64,000 nt of DNA from Vespa crabro (Eukaryota; Arthropoda; Insecta; Hymenoptera; Vespidae): positions 4,985,001-5,049,000 of the forward strand of contig NC_060961.1 of assembly GCF_910589235.1 (NCBI RefSeq), given 5' to 3'. The notes beneath the pieces were generated by a model, which was given only the letters and a program-made list of their open reading frames with translations, did no database searches and was not told where the DNA came from. Shown piece by piece: positions 35,280 to 47,327 of the stretch (its first letter is position 1; the number at the start of each line of letters is the position of its first letter). Made by a program: the position numbers and the translations under genes.

Positions 35280-35900
35280 ACATATCCATTCCGGAATAAT
35301 CAAGCAATTAAGCACAATGGAAGCGTTCCTGTCTTTCATGAAGTTAAAACAAGATTGCACCGGTAAATTAATTGAATTTTCCTGGTATAAACTCTAACTA
35401 TAGGAACAGTCTCACGCGCTACATCCCGTGGCCTATACGTCCGCATAGATTTAAACTTTAATTAGTGTCAATTAGCTGAGAAACCGATTAACACCTATTA
35501 TTCTAGATGAAAGACAATTTACACGGATACAAATGTTCCCCTATTTTTTTTTCTTTTTTTTTTTTTTTTTTTTTCTATTTATTTATTTCGTTTCATATTC
35601 GACAACAAATTACCTTTGAATTTTTTTTACACGAACGAAAACATAACATACGTTCACTTAATTAGTGGCTTTCCGTATGCAACAAATTACATATAACGAG
35701 ACTAGGTAGCTAATTGGTATTATTCGTTTCATAACATCTCCATCTTTGTAACACATTGCAATTGAGTGTAAATATCATCGGGCTAATGGTCACGTTATTC
35801 GTCAAGTTGAATCGTTTGTTGTTCATAAAATATGTATATAGTATAGCACTCAATTACGTTTCCATTTCCCTATCTCTCCCGGAATTGTCCTGTATAACTC
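35280..35900. promoter_or_regulatory. Cluster of homeodomain-type TAAT motifs, candidate enhancer
   Basis: Homeodomain core words occur repeatedly: CAATTAAG at 35305, TTAATTGA at 35368, TTAATTAG at 35458, CAATTAGC at 35469, TTAATTAG again at 35658 and GCTAATTGG at 35709. The two TTAATTAGTG copies are exactly 200 bp apart. A T-rich tract at 35545-35575 separates two complex halves. TAAT words are expected often in AT-rich DNA, so only the extended matches and the complex context make this a candidate. Confidence 0.25.
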
Positions 35901-36531
35901 GTGATATTTAATCGAACGATTGTTGGATTTAACATAAACCTGAAAAGCTTACAAAGGAAATAAAAAGAAAAAGAAAATAAAGAGAAAAAAAAGGAATGAA
36001 AGGGAGGGGAGACAAAAAAAAGAGGGAAGAAAAAATCCTTACGTTCGCATAATAATCGAAGTACAGTGGATATAAAGCTCTTTGTAGGCAGGTATATCGT
36101 AGCGATTCGCCTGGAGAAACGATAACTTCGAATGTAGTAGAGTACTACTGCTCTACGCGAATGGTCCGGAGGGGAAAAACGAAACTTATTGTTAGCTTGC
36201 GGGCACGTATTAAATTCGCACGGAACGAACGACTCGTAACGTAGTTTGCCTTTATCACGAATTTCTTTTGAAGAGCCACCACTCCGAGAAAGTTTCTATC
36301 CGCTGAGCCTCTGTTAACATCTCGCGAACTCCTCGTGCGTTGTCTATTATCGATAAAATCCAATTGTAGCTTCGTACGACTCTTTCTCTCACTCTTTTGC
36401 TATTTCTCTCTCTCTCTTTCTCTCTTTCAGTCCAGTCAGCAAGCCCATTTCATTTTACGAACGCATCGAGAACAAATAGATGACGCTTTTTCTTTCTTTT
36501 TCTTGTCTTCTTTGAAAATCCAACGTGGAGT

Positions 36532-36574
<43 letters not shown>

Positions 36575-37997
36575 TCCTCGCAAGGAGATCGATGGACTGG
36601 GAGGGAAAACGATGTAAGCGTTTGAACGTAGGTCGATTTGTTTGTCAGGATAAAGCAACGCCTTTTTCTTTTTCTTTTTTTGCAACATCCTATGTACCAC
36701 TTTCCGAATGAGACAATTTTTCTCACCTATTTTATATCCTTATTGTTATTTTGTATCTTTCTTTAATAATATTATATTATGTTATTTTTAAAAAATGAGA
36801 AAAAAAATTTAATGATATATGATTTATTGTTAAATGATCAATACGCATTTATTGACTCTAACCTATTTATAATATATTATTTAGTAATTCTAATGAGAAA
36901 ATGAATTCTCTCAGCAAAACGAATACAACAGCTTCATTTTTAAAAATCTCATAAATTATTCATGTTATTAAGCATTCTTTTTTAAATATATCGCATCATT
37001 TTATCATTTTTAAACGATCGTCAACGTCTCCGTATATGTATATATATATATACACGGGATATACAACAGATCGGTATAAGGAGGTTGTAGGTTTTGTAGT
37101 TGGAAAATGATACGACGATGTAGGTCATAGTCAATATTATACCGCGAATCTCATTTACTCGTTTGTTCCCAGTCTTTGGTAGTACACGAGAGAGATCGAT
37201 TTCTTGGAAAATGTACGCTGAAGTGCATGTGCCCTCTTACGTTATTCATTTGTCGATATATAGGTTGCAAGAGAAACATCGATGATATTACTATACAATC
37301 AATACAACAACAATCAAGAGACGTAAAACGAAACAGTCACGTTTTATGATAAATTTTCATAAGTCATTGTTAAGATTTTTTGTTTTTTTCTTTTTGATTG
37401 TTTTCACTTCCTTCCCAAAAAATATTATAATATCTGAAATATCCTCAAAATCTGATCACGTTCTTGTCTTGTGTATTTGTTTACGTCACCTGACTCGTCT
37501 CATTGAACTGACTAATATATGTTCATTGAATTTCTAACAACGAAATAACAATTACGATAGGATACAATTTTATATAGTATTTATTGGTTATTATTTTCAC
37601 GCTTGAAACTTATCTTTGTCAACCATTTTTATCGTGGAATAGTCGAACGACGAAAAGCACGAAGCTCTTCTCACGATAAATCCTCGATAAATAGAAATAA
37701 AAGATGTCGGTTCTCCTCGAAAGACGGGTGACGTCTTGTATTTATAGGATCGAAGGCGATAGAATCGAAGACCGTTGAGAGACGAGAAACGATCGAGTCG
37801 AGTATAGGCGTACATGTATATGTTTGTGTATTAACAATGTGTTTGTGTATGTGTATATAACAACGAAACGATATCATAAATCATTCGGAACCTGCATAAA
37901 CGTATTACTAGTCGTTGGAATTTACTATTAAACACATGTACCTTTTCTTCGTAGTTTTCAATCCTTCTTGAGAATAGTGAAGGAAAGAAAAGGAAAG

Positions 37998-37998
<1 letters not shown>

Positions 37999-38039
<41 letters not shown>

Positions 38040-38070
38040 CGAGAGAAAGAAAGAGAGAGAAAGGAGAGAA
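37999..38070. repeat. Compound (TA)n-(GA)n microsatellite
   Basis: About 20 TA units followed by a GCGAGAGAAAGAAAGAGAGAG tail. It is the reverse arrangement of the CT-TA compound tracts elsewhere in the window. Confidence 0.9.
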
Positions 38071-38524
38071 TGGAGAAAGTGTGAGAGTATTCCCTGAACA
38101 AAAGTAAATCATTGAAACGCGTAGGACGAAATAGGACCATTTTGGAAAAGTTTGGGAAAGCATGTTTTCAACTGGTGGGTGTAAATCATAAGGGCTCGAA
38201 ACGTAGGGATTCTTTGGATAACGCAAAAAAAGAGAGAAAAAAAAGTCTCAGTATACCGAGCACGTTATAAGCCGGGATGAAAAAAAATCTCTCCCTCTTT
38301 TTATTTCTCAATAAATTATTTTTCCTCGACTAATGACGTCGCGACGATATCGCTGTGGGAAACGTAAAAAGGCGTATCTCCGAAATGATTGAACTTTAAT
38401 GACACGATAAAAATTTCTATGATGGTCGATATGTTCTTGCACGGTACATAATATAACAACCGATACTACTCTGTTAATCGTCGAGAACGATACTTTTTAC
38501 ACCATTTCGTTATAATGTAAGAAA

Positions 38525-38526
<2 letters not shown>

Positions 38527-38560
<34 letters not shown>
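38527..38560. repeat. (TA)n microsatellite
   Basis: About 17 TA units in AT-rich DNA. Confidence 0.92.
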
Positions 38561-38563
<3 letters not shown>

Positions 38564-40727
38564 GATTGTATCAAAAAACTTGTTAACGAGATTTTGATGT
38601 GAGGGTATCTACGTACGTATGTATTTTTTGAATTTCTCGAACATCGAAGTATACGTATATTATTTTACTTTTCATTACTCTTTTATTTCGATATAATCGA
38701 TATATCGATTTTTATCGACGGTCCTATTGAAAATTTATTTTTACAAAAGAACTCTTACAATCACGTATTTTCTTCGAACGTGTTGAAATATAAATTTAGA
38801 TACTTATCAATATTTTTTCAAATGTTTGCTTCAACATGTACGTCTTGAACGTGTCCTTTAAAATAATGAACAATTTGTTTTGTTTATTAAAGTGAAATAC
38901 TACGGGATAATATTAAATATTTAATATTTGTAAATTATTATTTATCAGTGAAATTGGGCATTATTTTGGTCAAATTATTTATTTACAAGGATGAAACTTT
39001 GTTGCATACGACTAAAACTATTTCCTTGAAATGCTACCTTAGGAGAGACTTACATTTTGATACAAACGATATATATGGAAAGAGTGTTTCTATTTTTGAT
39101 CCTCCTTTAGAATGCGAAAGAAATGCTCTCTTTCTCCGGTTACACTTGAGAAACTATTCCTTCGAGACCAACGTCGCGTAAATAGTCACACACCGTATAG
39201 AACACACCGTACACGTACGCGTACCTTCGAATTACTACTTCCACTCAACAAAAACTATAAATTTAACGAATTTGATGGCGGACGACAGAGACAACGGTTG
39301 GTAGTAACGTTTAACTACGATCTTTTACTACGTTCCCGATGTTCCCGAATGCCTCCAGTCGAGCTATTCGTCGAAACGGTAAAAATCGACTGGATTTACT
39401 GTCCAACTGACTCGACAAATCAATGAAATCTAAAAAAATAAAAAAGAAGAGGATAGAGAAAAAAAAAAGAATTCTCCGAAAAATTGTTTTAGGAGTATCG
39501 ACGTATTTCTAGCAATCTGATGGATATTATAGAGATTTATTTTACATTTTCCTTCTCTTTTTTTCTTCCTTTCGTTTATTTTATTTTTATTTCCTTGAAG
39601 TTTCAATTGCTTCGTGGAATATTAAAATCATGAGATGTACGAGGCTAGATAATTGATCATGCGACGGCTCGAACTATTTTACCCATAGTTTCTCTCTCTC
39701 TCTCTCCCTCTCTCTCTCTCTCGTTCATTTTTCTTCCTTTTCTTTTTTTCACGATTCGTCCATAACCCTGAAAACAATGCACCCGCGGCACGTATCCGTA
39801 TTGTCGTTCGTAGCAATCTACGTGTCACGCGATTCAGCGAATTACACTTTTCGCCGCTCATACAACGTTTTTTCCACCACGAGAGAGTGAACGGAAAGAG
39901 AGAAGGAAAAAGAAAAAGAGAAAGAGAAAAAGAAAAGAGAAAAGAGAGTTACACTTTATGGAGATGGAGATCGAAATTGGAAATCCCTTTGAATGTTGAA
40001 CGTGCCTTTCGTTCAACGCGAACTCAGGCGTTTCGGTCGTCGATTGCATTCGGTTGGTCACTTCTTTCATTTCTTATTCGATATTTCTCTTCTTTCTTTT
40101 TCTTTTCTACAGGCATGTTTTTATAATCCCATACAATTTCAATTTAAATATTACAATAATCGCTATGTCCATTTGTTTAATTACACATATTCTATAAGAA
40201 TTCTATAAGAATATTTCATATTATTATTATTATCATAATAAATTGTGATATACGTTTAAATATATGTTATATAAAATAAATAGAAAGATATAAAACGATC
40301 GTCATATAGTACATACACGCAATTGAAATAAAATTGGAAAAAAGTTAGATGTACTTATGTTTGAATTTCATTCAGCAAATCCGGCACGTTTTAGAGACGA
40401 TAGTATTTTCGTATATACGCTGAAAGAACGTATAAGAACATAGGTCTCTTTTCATGAAATCGTAACCGAGCGAAGCGTAACGTCGACGTAAACAAGTAAC
40501 GTACCGCCATATCACGAGACATTAAGAACCCAGTGAGTTCGAACCGAACGTCGTTCCGCCTTTCCACTCGCGTTAAAGACGATGACAAGGAAGAGAAAGA
40601 GAAGGAAAAGGACAAAGGCAGCCTCCCGAATGGTAGAAGGCGAAGAAAGCTCGGAAGAATGGAAACGGTTAGAAAAATATCCATGTCGCTTCCATACGTG
40701 AATGTCCAACTATGCTCGTATTTTCAG

Positions 40728-40827
40728 GCAGGCCGCGAGAATACCGCGAGAAACGACGTCGACGACAACGACAACGAATACGACGATGGCGACGACGAAG
40801 ACGATGCTTGTGGCGTCGTCGGCTGCG
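40728..40827 (+). CDS. Possible 100-nt internal exon rich in GAC/ACG triplets
   Basis: The segment follows an acceptor-like TGCTCGTATTTTCAG (40713-40727) and ends at a good donor, GTAAGA (40828-40833). It is GC-rich and built around imperfect GAC/ACG triplets, so all three frames are open. They read as Asp-rich (frame of 40728), Thr-rich (40729) or Arg-rich (40730) peptides. The Thr-rich frame would end in phase 0. Open frames carry little weight in such a triplet-repeat region. It may be a real exon or a decayed trinucleotide repeat with splice-like edges. Confidence 0.2.
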
Positions 40828-41135
40828 GTAAGAAAAGTTTTCTGAAGAACGAAGTAATTTAAAAAGTTTCTGCTCCATGACATCGCGCGATAACAAATTA
40901 TCCTTGCTCCATTATCTACAAATGCGATTATGATAAGAAAGAACCGACTGGGGTAAACTTTAATGCAGTGAGTTTTAGTTAGTGTTACCTAGCTGACTAG
41001 CTTACCCAGCTCCTTCATGGTTAGCATCGCGATGATATGAATATTCTAATATCTATAGCCATTCGTGGGAACGGCTAGTTATTCTTTCTAACGTTCCCAC
41101 AACACATATATACATATGTTACATATATATATATC

Positions 41136-41199
<64 letters not shown>

Positions 41200-42404
41200 C
41201 ATATATATATATACATATATATATACATATATATATACATATATATATATGGGTAAAAGGTGTACGCGTAAAAATGAATTTGTATTCTTCTCCGCGAACT
41301 TCTTTTGGATCTTCGCGCTTATGGAAAATTAGAAAATATTGTGCACTTTCTTACTTCCTAACAAACGTCACGTCGACTTTTCTTTCTCACGAACCTACTA
41401 AAATATAGTCTAATCTTAAGATAAGCTACGACTAGTACACTCGTTTCATACGGAGCAAAATATACAATATATGTATATATAGGTGTATAGAAAATGATGA
41501 TATAAGTGAGAACGTCTACAATAGTAAATTGAAATTAGAAAATAAATTTTGTTGAGTATGAACCAATTCCAAAATTAGAATTTAATTATCAGTCGTTATT
41601 CGTAAATTATATTACGTTCGTTCTATTTTTTTTTTTTTTTTTCAAAAACATTGATCTCTTTTGAAAATTTGTAGTTATGCAGTATGTTAGAGAAAATCAA
41701 AATGGCATATCGAAAGTTATCGAAACTCGAATTTCACGTTTTATGTCTCATAATTTCAATTGATGACACTCTTGATAGAAGATATCACGCATACAAATGT
41801 TCAGAAACCGATTACACACTGATCTTGTTGAGTCACGTTCAGTCCACATACGTGGCAGGTCATCTAAGCTTTAAACACTATGAAACGATCTTACACAAAA
41901 CGAACGTTAACAGTTATTGGCTGATATGTGTTATCAGAAAGAAATAGGAAAAAATATAATTTCGAAAAGAAGATAAAAGATCCAAAATTAATAACGACAA
42001 TTTCGTACATATTTTTTCTTCTTCTTCTTTTTTTTTTTTTGTTTTTTGTTTGTTTTAAATGAAATGAAAACGAGAGAAAATATTCTAATATTCTCAAGAT
42101 TAAATTCGTGAATAAGAAGAAAGCGTGGGATACCGACGAATGGCCTCGTATTTTATAAGAAGGAGAAAAGAATACGCTCGAACAAAGAAACCTAGTTTGC
42201 AAAAGTATCATATTTGTACTAGCAACGTCGTCGTGCCTTCCCTATTTTAATGCGAGACGTATCTATTCCGCAGCTTCTTTTTATTCTCTACAGTGTCTTT
42301 CTGGTCTACGTGAACTGGATAAGGATCATCTCACATTTTCTACTTTTTTTTATTTTTTTTCTTCTTTCCCTTCTTTTTTTTTCTTTTTTTCTATTTTTTT
42401 TCTT

Positions 42405-42446
<42 letters not shown>

Positions 42447-42881
42447 TACATAATTACACGGGTATTGGAATCGACGGAATTGTGATAAGAGAAAATGAAT
42501 CTACAATATTAATCTTTGTGTTTCTCGTTTCTATATTTAATTATATAATCCATTTGTTCTCTTTCTTTCTCATTTTGTCTCTTAAATGAAGTTAATTATT
42601 TTTGTGTGACACATCGCATTGATTTATTTTGCGTTCATCGGATAATGATTATTCAGTTGTTTAGTTTGACTAATCGAAGTTACTAAATTTTGAAGTATAT
42701 GCTTCTTTTCTTTCATTTTTTTTTTTTTCATTTTTTTTTTTCATTCTTCTTAGCTTAATAACAATGGACTTGGAAGAAATTTGATAGGCAGATTGTGCGA
42801 TTAACAGTTTATTTTATCGGGTGGTGTTTTCCTAATCGACTGATTTTATCACGTCACTGAGAGTTTGGGGAATTGCTTTAA
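40828..42881. other. Non-coding segment with a TA/ACATAT minisatellite
   Basis: This holds a TA/CATA array at 41104-41250, AT-rich DNA at 41460-41680, T-rich DNA near 42028-42050 and a T-rich stretch with a T35-plus run at 42340-42440. An 87-codon frame at 41684-41947 is non-repetitive but has ordinary AT-rich composition and no recognisable motif. I do not call it a gene. Confidence 0.5.
41104..41250. repeat. (TA)n / ACATAT minisatellite
   Basis: A higher-order array in which ACATATATATATATAT-type units of about 16-18 bp repeat roughly seven times, with units shortening towards the right. It is more structured than a plain TA microsatellite. Confidence 0.88.
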
Positions 42882-43095
42882 GGGCCATTGCACACTGTCA
42901 ATCAGTCGCCAGTAACCAGGTCACTAATTTTAAGAGAGTATATGGGCGCGTACGCACTTGGTCATAGTGACTAACGAATCCCCGGCAACTATGAAAACAC
43001 GAGCGATGATTCGTTTGTTCACCGAGTTTGGTCACCTAATTTTTTAGTAGTTCGTCAAGCCGATCGTCGGTGACTGGTCGACAATGCGCATGCAC
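42882..43095. mobile_element. TTAA-flanked MITE, 214 bp
   Basis: TTAA occurs immediately outside both ends (42878-42881 and 43096-43099). The left end starts GGGCCATTGCACACTGTC. The right end read on the other strand starts GTGCATGCGCATTGTC. With one gap the ends pair over about 30 bp, including TGTC-A-CAGTC-CC. GGTCAC-TAATTT and TAGTGACTAA subterminal motifs recur inside. The element is GC-richer than its flanks and has no open frame, so it would depend on a transposase elsewhere. TTAA duplication is typical of piggyBac-like elements, but the tips do not look like standard piggyBac ends. Confidence 0.7.
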
Positions 43096-43119
43096 TTAAA
43101 AAAAAATGGAATTTCTTTA

Positions 43120-43150
<31 letters not shown>

Positions 43151-43811
43151 TAACTGCATAAAGACAAAAAATGTATGTCGACAAAAATTGAGTGTCCTAA
43201 GTTTTCCTATTTTTTATTGCGGAAGACCGAATGCCCAACGAAACATATTTTATATATTATCACATTTTCCAGTATTATAAAATCATATTCATTAATGGAT
43301 AGGATATTTATTATTTATCATCTTGTCTTGTGTTCTTAATAATGAACATAAAAAAAAATAGAGGACCAGTCAATGGCCTACAAGAAACTAACTTTTGTTA
43401 AGAAAAAAATAAAAAAAATCTCTTCCTCCAAGTAACACGTATGAGTATCGATGGATGTTACGATGCTATCTCGTAGAAGAGCGTAAACACTCTTCGATGA
43501 TTTATGTAGGCAGTTACTTGTGGTCGATCGAACAAAGTCGGAAACACGCGAGCTCCAAAAGAAGAAGAATGCATGCTTTCGTGAATAAACGCAGGCGCAT
43601 TCACGTATATGTGTGTACGTGTATACTTTCCAAAATTTCCTATCTACTAATTTATGTCGATGGCACGTCGAGACGAATCGACGAGGTCGGCAGGGCCAAG
43701 CACAAAGTTGAGAATAATCGAAGTTCGACGGTGAATGCGGAGAACCAACGGCAACCACCTAGAGTGATACCGGTAGAAACTTTACCATCAGCGCATTCGA
43801 GATCCAAACCG

Positions 43812-43918
43812 AGTAGTGAGCGAGCGAGTGAACGAAAGAGCGAGCGAATGAACGAAAGAGAGAGAAAGCGAATGAATGAAAGAGCGAGCGAGCGAGCGAA
43901 CGAGCGAGAGAGCGAGCC
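43812..43918. repeat. (GAGC/GAAC/GAAT)n tetranucleotide repeat
   Basis: A degenerate tetranucleotide array. It translates as Ser-Glu-Arg/Asn-Glu-Arg runs, which explains the long overlapping open frame. Confidence 0.85.
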
Positions 43919-44699
43919 AAGTCATACCGAAGGGAAGCAAACTAAAGGGAGAGGGAGAAGCAAATACCGCGTAAAAGCACGAATAAGATTTAAATCAGGA
44001 CTGACTGCTAGCATAACGTACACGGTAGAGTTATCGACGAACTAAACTATTTGCACGACCTCTTCGCAAGCAAACGTTGTAAGTTTCTTTGACTCGATGA
44101 TGAAAGAGAGAATAGAAATAAAATTCGCCGGCCCTTTATATGATCTATAACGTTTATACCCTTACCGTTAAAACCTTTTCGGTAAAATCTAAAACATTTC
44201 TATTCGCTCATCTGATTCTTATTCTTCCGAATAAGAATAATCTCGGTTGAAATAGAGAAAAGAGAGAATACTTTTTCTTATGTATGTATACATACATATA
44301 CATATACATATGTATATATAACTCTTCTGTATATTTCTTGAATTAGGTCATGACAAATACATATATATATATAAAATTCTGGTAAGGATGACAAGGTATT
44401 GATGAAAAGACGCGTACGCGAAAATTGTCAAATTACCAAGTTTACGAATTGTAAAATGAATCTATAACATCAATAAACCCTTCTGTCTCTTTTTCCCCTC
44501 TTTTTTTTCTATTTCAAGTAGCATAAAAGAAAATAGAAAGATTATAGAGTTTGTTCGTTATATAGCGTATATGTACTTACCAAAGTATAGAACGAAATAA
44601 AGAAAAACAGAATAAACATAGTACTGTTACGTAGTACCGTGCAAACAAACGTCCAAAGATACTCTTTTTCAAGCTCGTATCGAGGATCCCTCCTTTTTC

Positions 44700-44752
44700 T
44701 CTCCTCCTCCTCCTTCTCCTCCTCCTCCTTTTCCTCCTCCTCCTTCCACCAG
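44700..44752. repeat. (CTC)n / (CCT)n trinucleotide repeat
   Basis: CTC units with two TTC interruptions. The complementary GGA class occurs at 50160-50200. Confidence 0.85.
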
Positions 44753-45149
44753 GACGAGTAAAAAAGAAAGAAAAAGAAGGGGTTTTATTTTCTTCTTTCT
44801 TTCATTCCCAGGAAACCATTATTTCGTCGAGGCGAGCTGAAAAATTATTTTCTCCTTCCCCCTCCCTTGCAACAATTCGATCGCTGAAGCAAGTCGGCCG
44901 TTATCCAGCCGATCTCATCATCGGATCGCTCCTGTCGCGATGGTAACGTCGTGGAAAAGAGAGAGAAAGAATAAAGGGTTTGGGAAGGGACATTGGCGTA
45001 AAGGATCGGACGAAGAAGGAGTTGAGTCTCGAGTGGAAAGTTGCATGTGCAGCGGAACGTAATCCTCTCGATGTTTCGAAATTCAAATGACTTCGTTCTT
45101 TTCCTCCTTCCCTTCTTCTATCCAAGAGGAACGTCGCGACGTCGTCCTG

Positions 45150-45180
<31 letters not shown>

Positions 45181-45186
45181 TGTCGT
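45150..45186. repeat. (CGT)n trinucleotide repeat
   Basis: About ten CGT units followed by TGT variants. The frames read poly-Val or poly-Asp and are not reliable as genes. Confidence 0.9.
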
Positions 45187-45704
45187 AGTAGAAAGAGACG
45201 ACAAGGAGGACTATCATTCCTTTTACACGGATGGACAAGCGAACGAAAATGCTCATCTGGATTACCACTTGCTTGTTCGATCCTGATTTTACGATTCTCT
45301 TAAAGGAAAAGATACTCGTATACGAGCAATCGAATTGCAATTTTCATTTTATCATTCGTATAAGTTATCTATGTTTATTTATTAAGAATTATAAAAAAAA
45401 GAAACGTAAATAATATACGAATTGTTAATCAAGGTTCTGCATAAGTTTGCTAAACTAATGTACGAAATTAAATATATTCTTCTAAGGAATAACTGAAACA
45501 ACATAATTTAGATTTATTTGTTGAATTTTCAACGACCCAGTGATCACATGATCTTAACACAGTTAGTATTCGAAAGGAGTAAAAGTAGGGAATGCAGAGG
45601 AAACGTCGCATGTACATACATGCTGTAGCATGATAGTCGTACTCTCTAATGTTCATGTATTTACTTATCCGCATATATATATATATATATATACACGTGT
45701 ATAG

Positions 45705-45803
45705 GTAAAGCGTCGTGGCAGCAGATTCACTACATCCCAACCAAATTTAGGAGGTGCACCAACGGTGATGGCGGCACCCAAACACACCATGATTTATGTG
45801 TAA
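45705..45803 (+). CDS. Possible terminal coding exon ending in Met-Ile-Tyr-Val
   Basis: After an in-frame TAG at 45702-45704, whose AG could also serve as an acceptor behind a TA-rich tract, one frame is open for 32 codons to TAA at 45801-45803. The tail reads NLGGAPTVMAAPKHTMIYV, which is non-repetitive. A hydrophobic-x-hydrophobic ending (Ile-Tyr-Val) would fit a class II PDZ ligand if this were a real C-terminus. The acceptor is poor and the segment is short. I do not recognise the protein. Confidence 0.17.
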   Translation, partial: VKRRGSRFTTSQPNLGGAPTVMAAPKHTMIYV

Positions 45804-46504
45804 ATGTGTGTTGTACTTCCGTATGTTCATGTGCACCCTACATCCCATGTTGAAACAGAGAGCATGAGAGACAGAGATAGAAAGGAACATTGTGCGTGCC
45901 GTTGCCGCAATATTCAATGTCGGAAACGTCCAGCAGCCTCGAGGCGCCTCCTAACATCGATGACTGGCACATCGGTATATTCTACTTCATATAGATTCAC
46001 TTTACTAGATATTAACACTATAACAACTTTACTAGATCATTACGCTATAACATCAGTCTTACTATTTGTTCAAGAATTCTCGGAAGTAGAATTTACCAAT
46101 CGTTAAGTATACCTCGTTAATTCTTATATACATATATTTGGAACGTACACGTTAATTATTTCAATTTATTTTCAATTAAATCAAACACAAAATACAAAAT
46201 ATAAAATAGAAATTATTATTTACATTTATTTATTTTATCACATTCTTTATATTAAACAAATATAAAATAAAAATAAAAATATCGTTATATGTTCGACGCA
46301 ACGTTGATCGGCTAAAATAGAAAATTTATATATTAGAAGATTTTCATAAAAGAAGAAGGGTATTATCCGAAATCGATGCTACTCATTGAAAGGAACCTCG
46401 CGTAAATAAGACAAACCGGAAGTGTATACAGTGTGATTTATACACATGCAAATAGGAGGCATTTTCAAAGAGCGCATTCGCGTTTCGTAGTATCACCAAG
46501 AGAA

Positions 46505-46507
46505 AGA

Positions 46508-46574
<67 letters not shown>

Positions 46575-46576
46575 GG
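46505..46576. repeat. (GA)n microsatellite
   Basis: About 48 pure bases of GA followed by an AAAGAG-interrupted tail. Confidence 0.93.
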
Positions 46577-46854
46577 AGGGATATTCAGACGGAGATACCA
46601 GGGTTGCTTCGACTCAAATGTTTGACTATCGAATTTCAACATCTTCATCCCCCTATCCTTCTTCGCTACTATCCGTATAGATAATAACATAGCACATGCT
46701 ATAGTAGTGTATTGAAATGAAGGAATAAGAATGAAAGAGAGAAAGAGAAAGAGAGGAGAGGAGGGGTGGGAAAGGAATAGAGAGAATGTCCTTACATCAG
46801 ATTCGAGTCTTAGTACACTTCATATACGTGTGTGTTTGTAGGTAGATATGTTTG

Positions 46855-46857
<3 letters not shown>

Positions 46858-46901
<44 letters not shown>
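46858..46901. repeat. (TA)n microsatellite
   Basis: About 21 TA units flanked by GTATG. Confidence 0.93.
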
Positions 46902-46906
<5 letters not shown>

Positions 46907-47096
46907 CTCGTCTGCACCTACAGAAACGTGAGAGCAGTGTCGAACGTAATCGTATTAAGGCTGCAAGAAATTTCGGTGCACTCGCCAGGGATGCTTATTG
47001 CTTACGTGAGCATGGCAATGGCACGTATGGCTTGAGGTGCGCGCATCTTGTGGGATATACGATCGAGCGAGCGACGTAGAAACGATCTTAACGATG

Positions 47097-47110
47097 TCTC
47101 TCTCTCTCTC

Positions 47111-47143
<33 letters not shown>

Positions 47144-47327
47144 TCATTCCTTTCTCAAAGAGGTGCAAATCTCGAGAGAGCCTGTAAGTAGGATTACTAC
47201 ATTCAACGATGTTAGATGTTTTGTAGACTGTAAAATGCGTTTGTACATAGTGGCCTATCTCTCTCTCTCTCTCTCCCTCTTTTCCTTTTTTTCTCTCTTT
47301 TCCTCTCTCTCTCTCTCTCTCTCTCTT
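47097..47327. repeat. Pair of (CT)n microsatellites
   Basis: CT tracts at 47097-47143 and 47258-47327, the second interrupted by TTTCCTTTTT. They flank a 115-bp unique segment. Confidence 0.9.

Larger units (their letters stand above)
35901..40727. other. Non-coding segment with TA, GA and CT repeats
   Basis: This holds purine-rich DNA at 35955-36030, GA at 36540-36571, TA tracts at 37040-37054, 37999-38038 and 38527-38560, a 16-bp palindrome at 38695-38710 and a CT tract at 39690-39722. CpG-rich complex stretches lie at 36040-36340, 37610-37810, 39160-39420 and 40430-40570. Their overlapping open frames are short, run on both strands and resemble no family I know. Confidence 0.5.
43096..45704. 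other. Non-coding segment with tetranucleotide and trinucleotide repeats
   Basis: This holds A-rich DNA at 43122-43150, a GAGC/GAAT repeat region at 43812-43918, a CTC array at 44700-44752 and a CGT array at 45150-45186. A 196-codon frame at 43455-44045 runs through the tetranucleotide repeat and looks repeat-driven in its second half. CpG-rich sequence at 44880-45060 is complex but has no recognisable product. Confidence 0.5.

Noticed and set aside
43366..43378. CAATGGCC as a possible right end of the element beginning at 42882
   Set aside because: Only eight bases pair with the left end and there is no TTAA beside it. The end at 43095 pairs over about 30 bp and has the TTAA flank.
43455..44045. 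196-codon plus-strand frame, nearly the longest in the window
   Set aside because: The second half is the GAGC/GAAT tetranucleotide array, which removes stops. The first half is opposed by an open minus-strand frame, and there is no recognisable motif.
47161..47183. 23-nt segment between a CT-tract acceptor and GTAAGT, possible microexon
   Set aside because: Any CT tract followed by AG mimics an acceptor. The piece is too short to test by reading frame.
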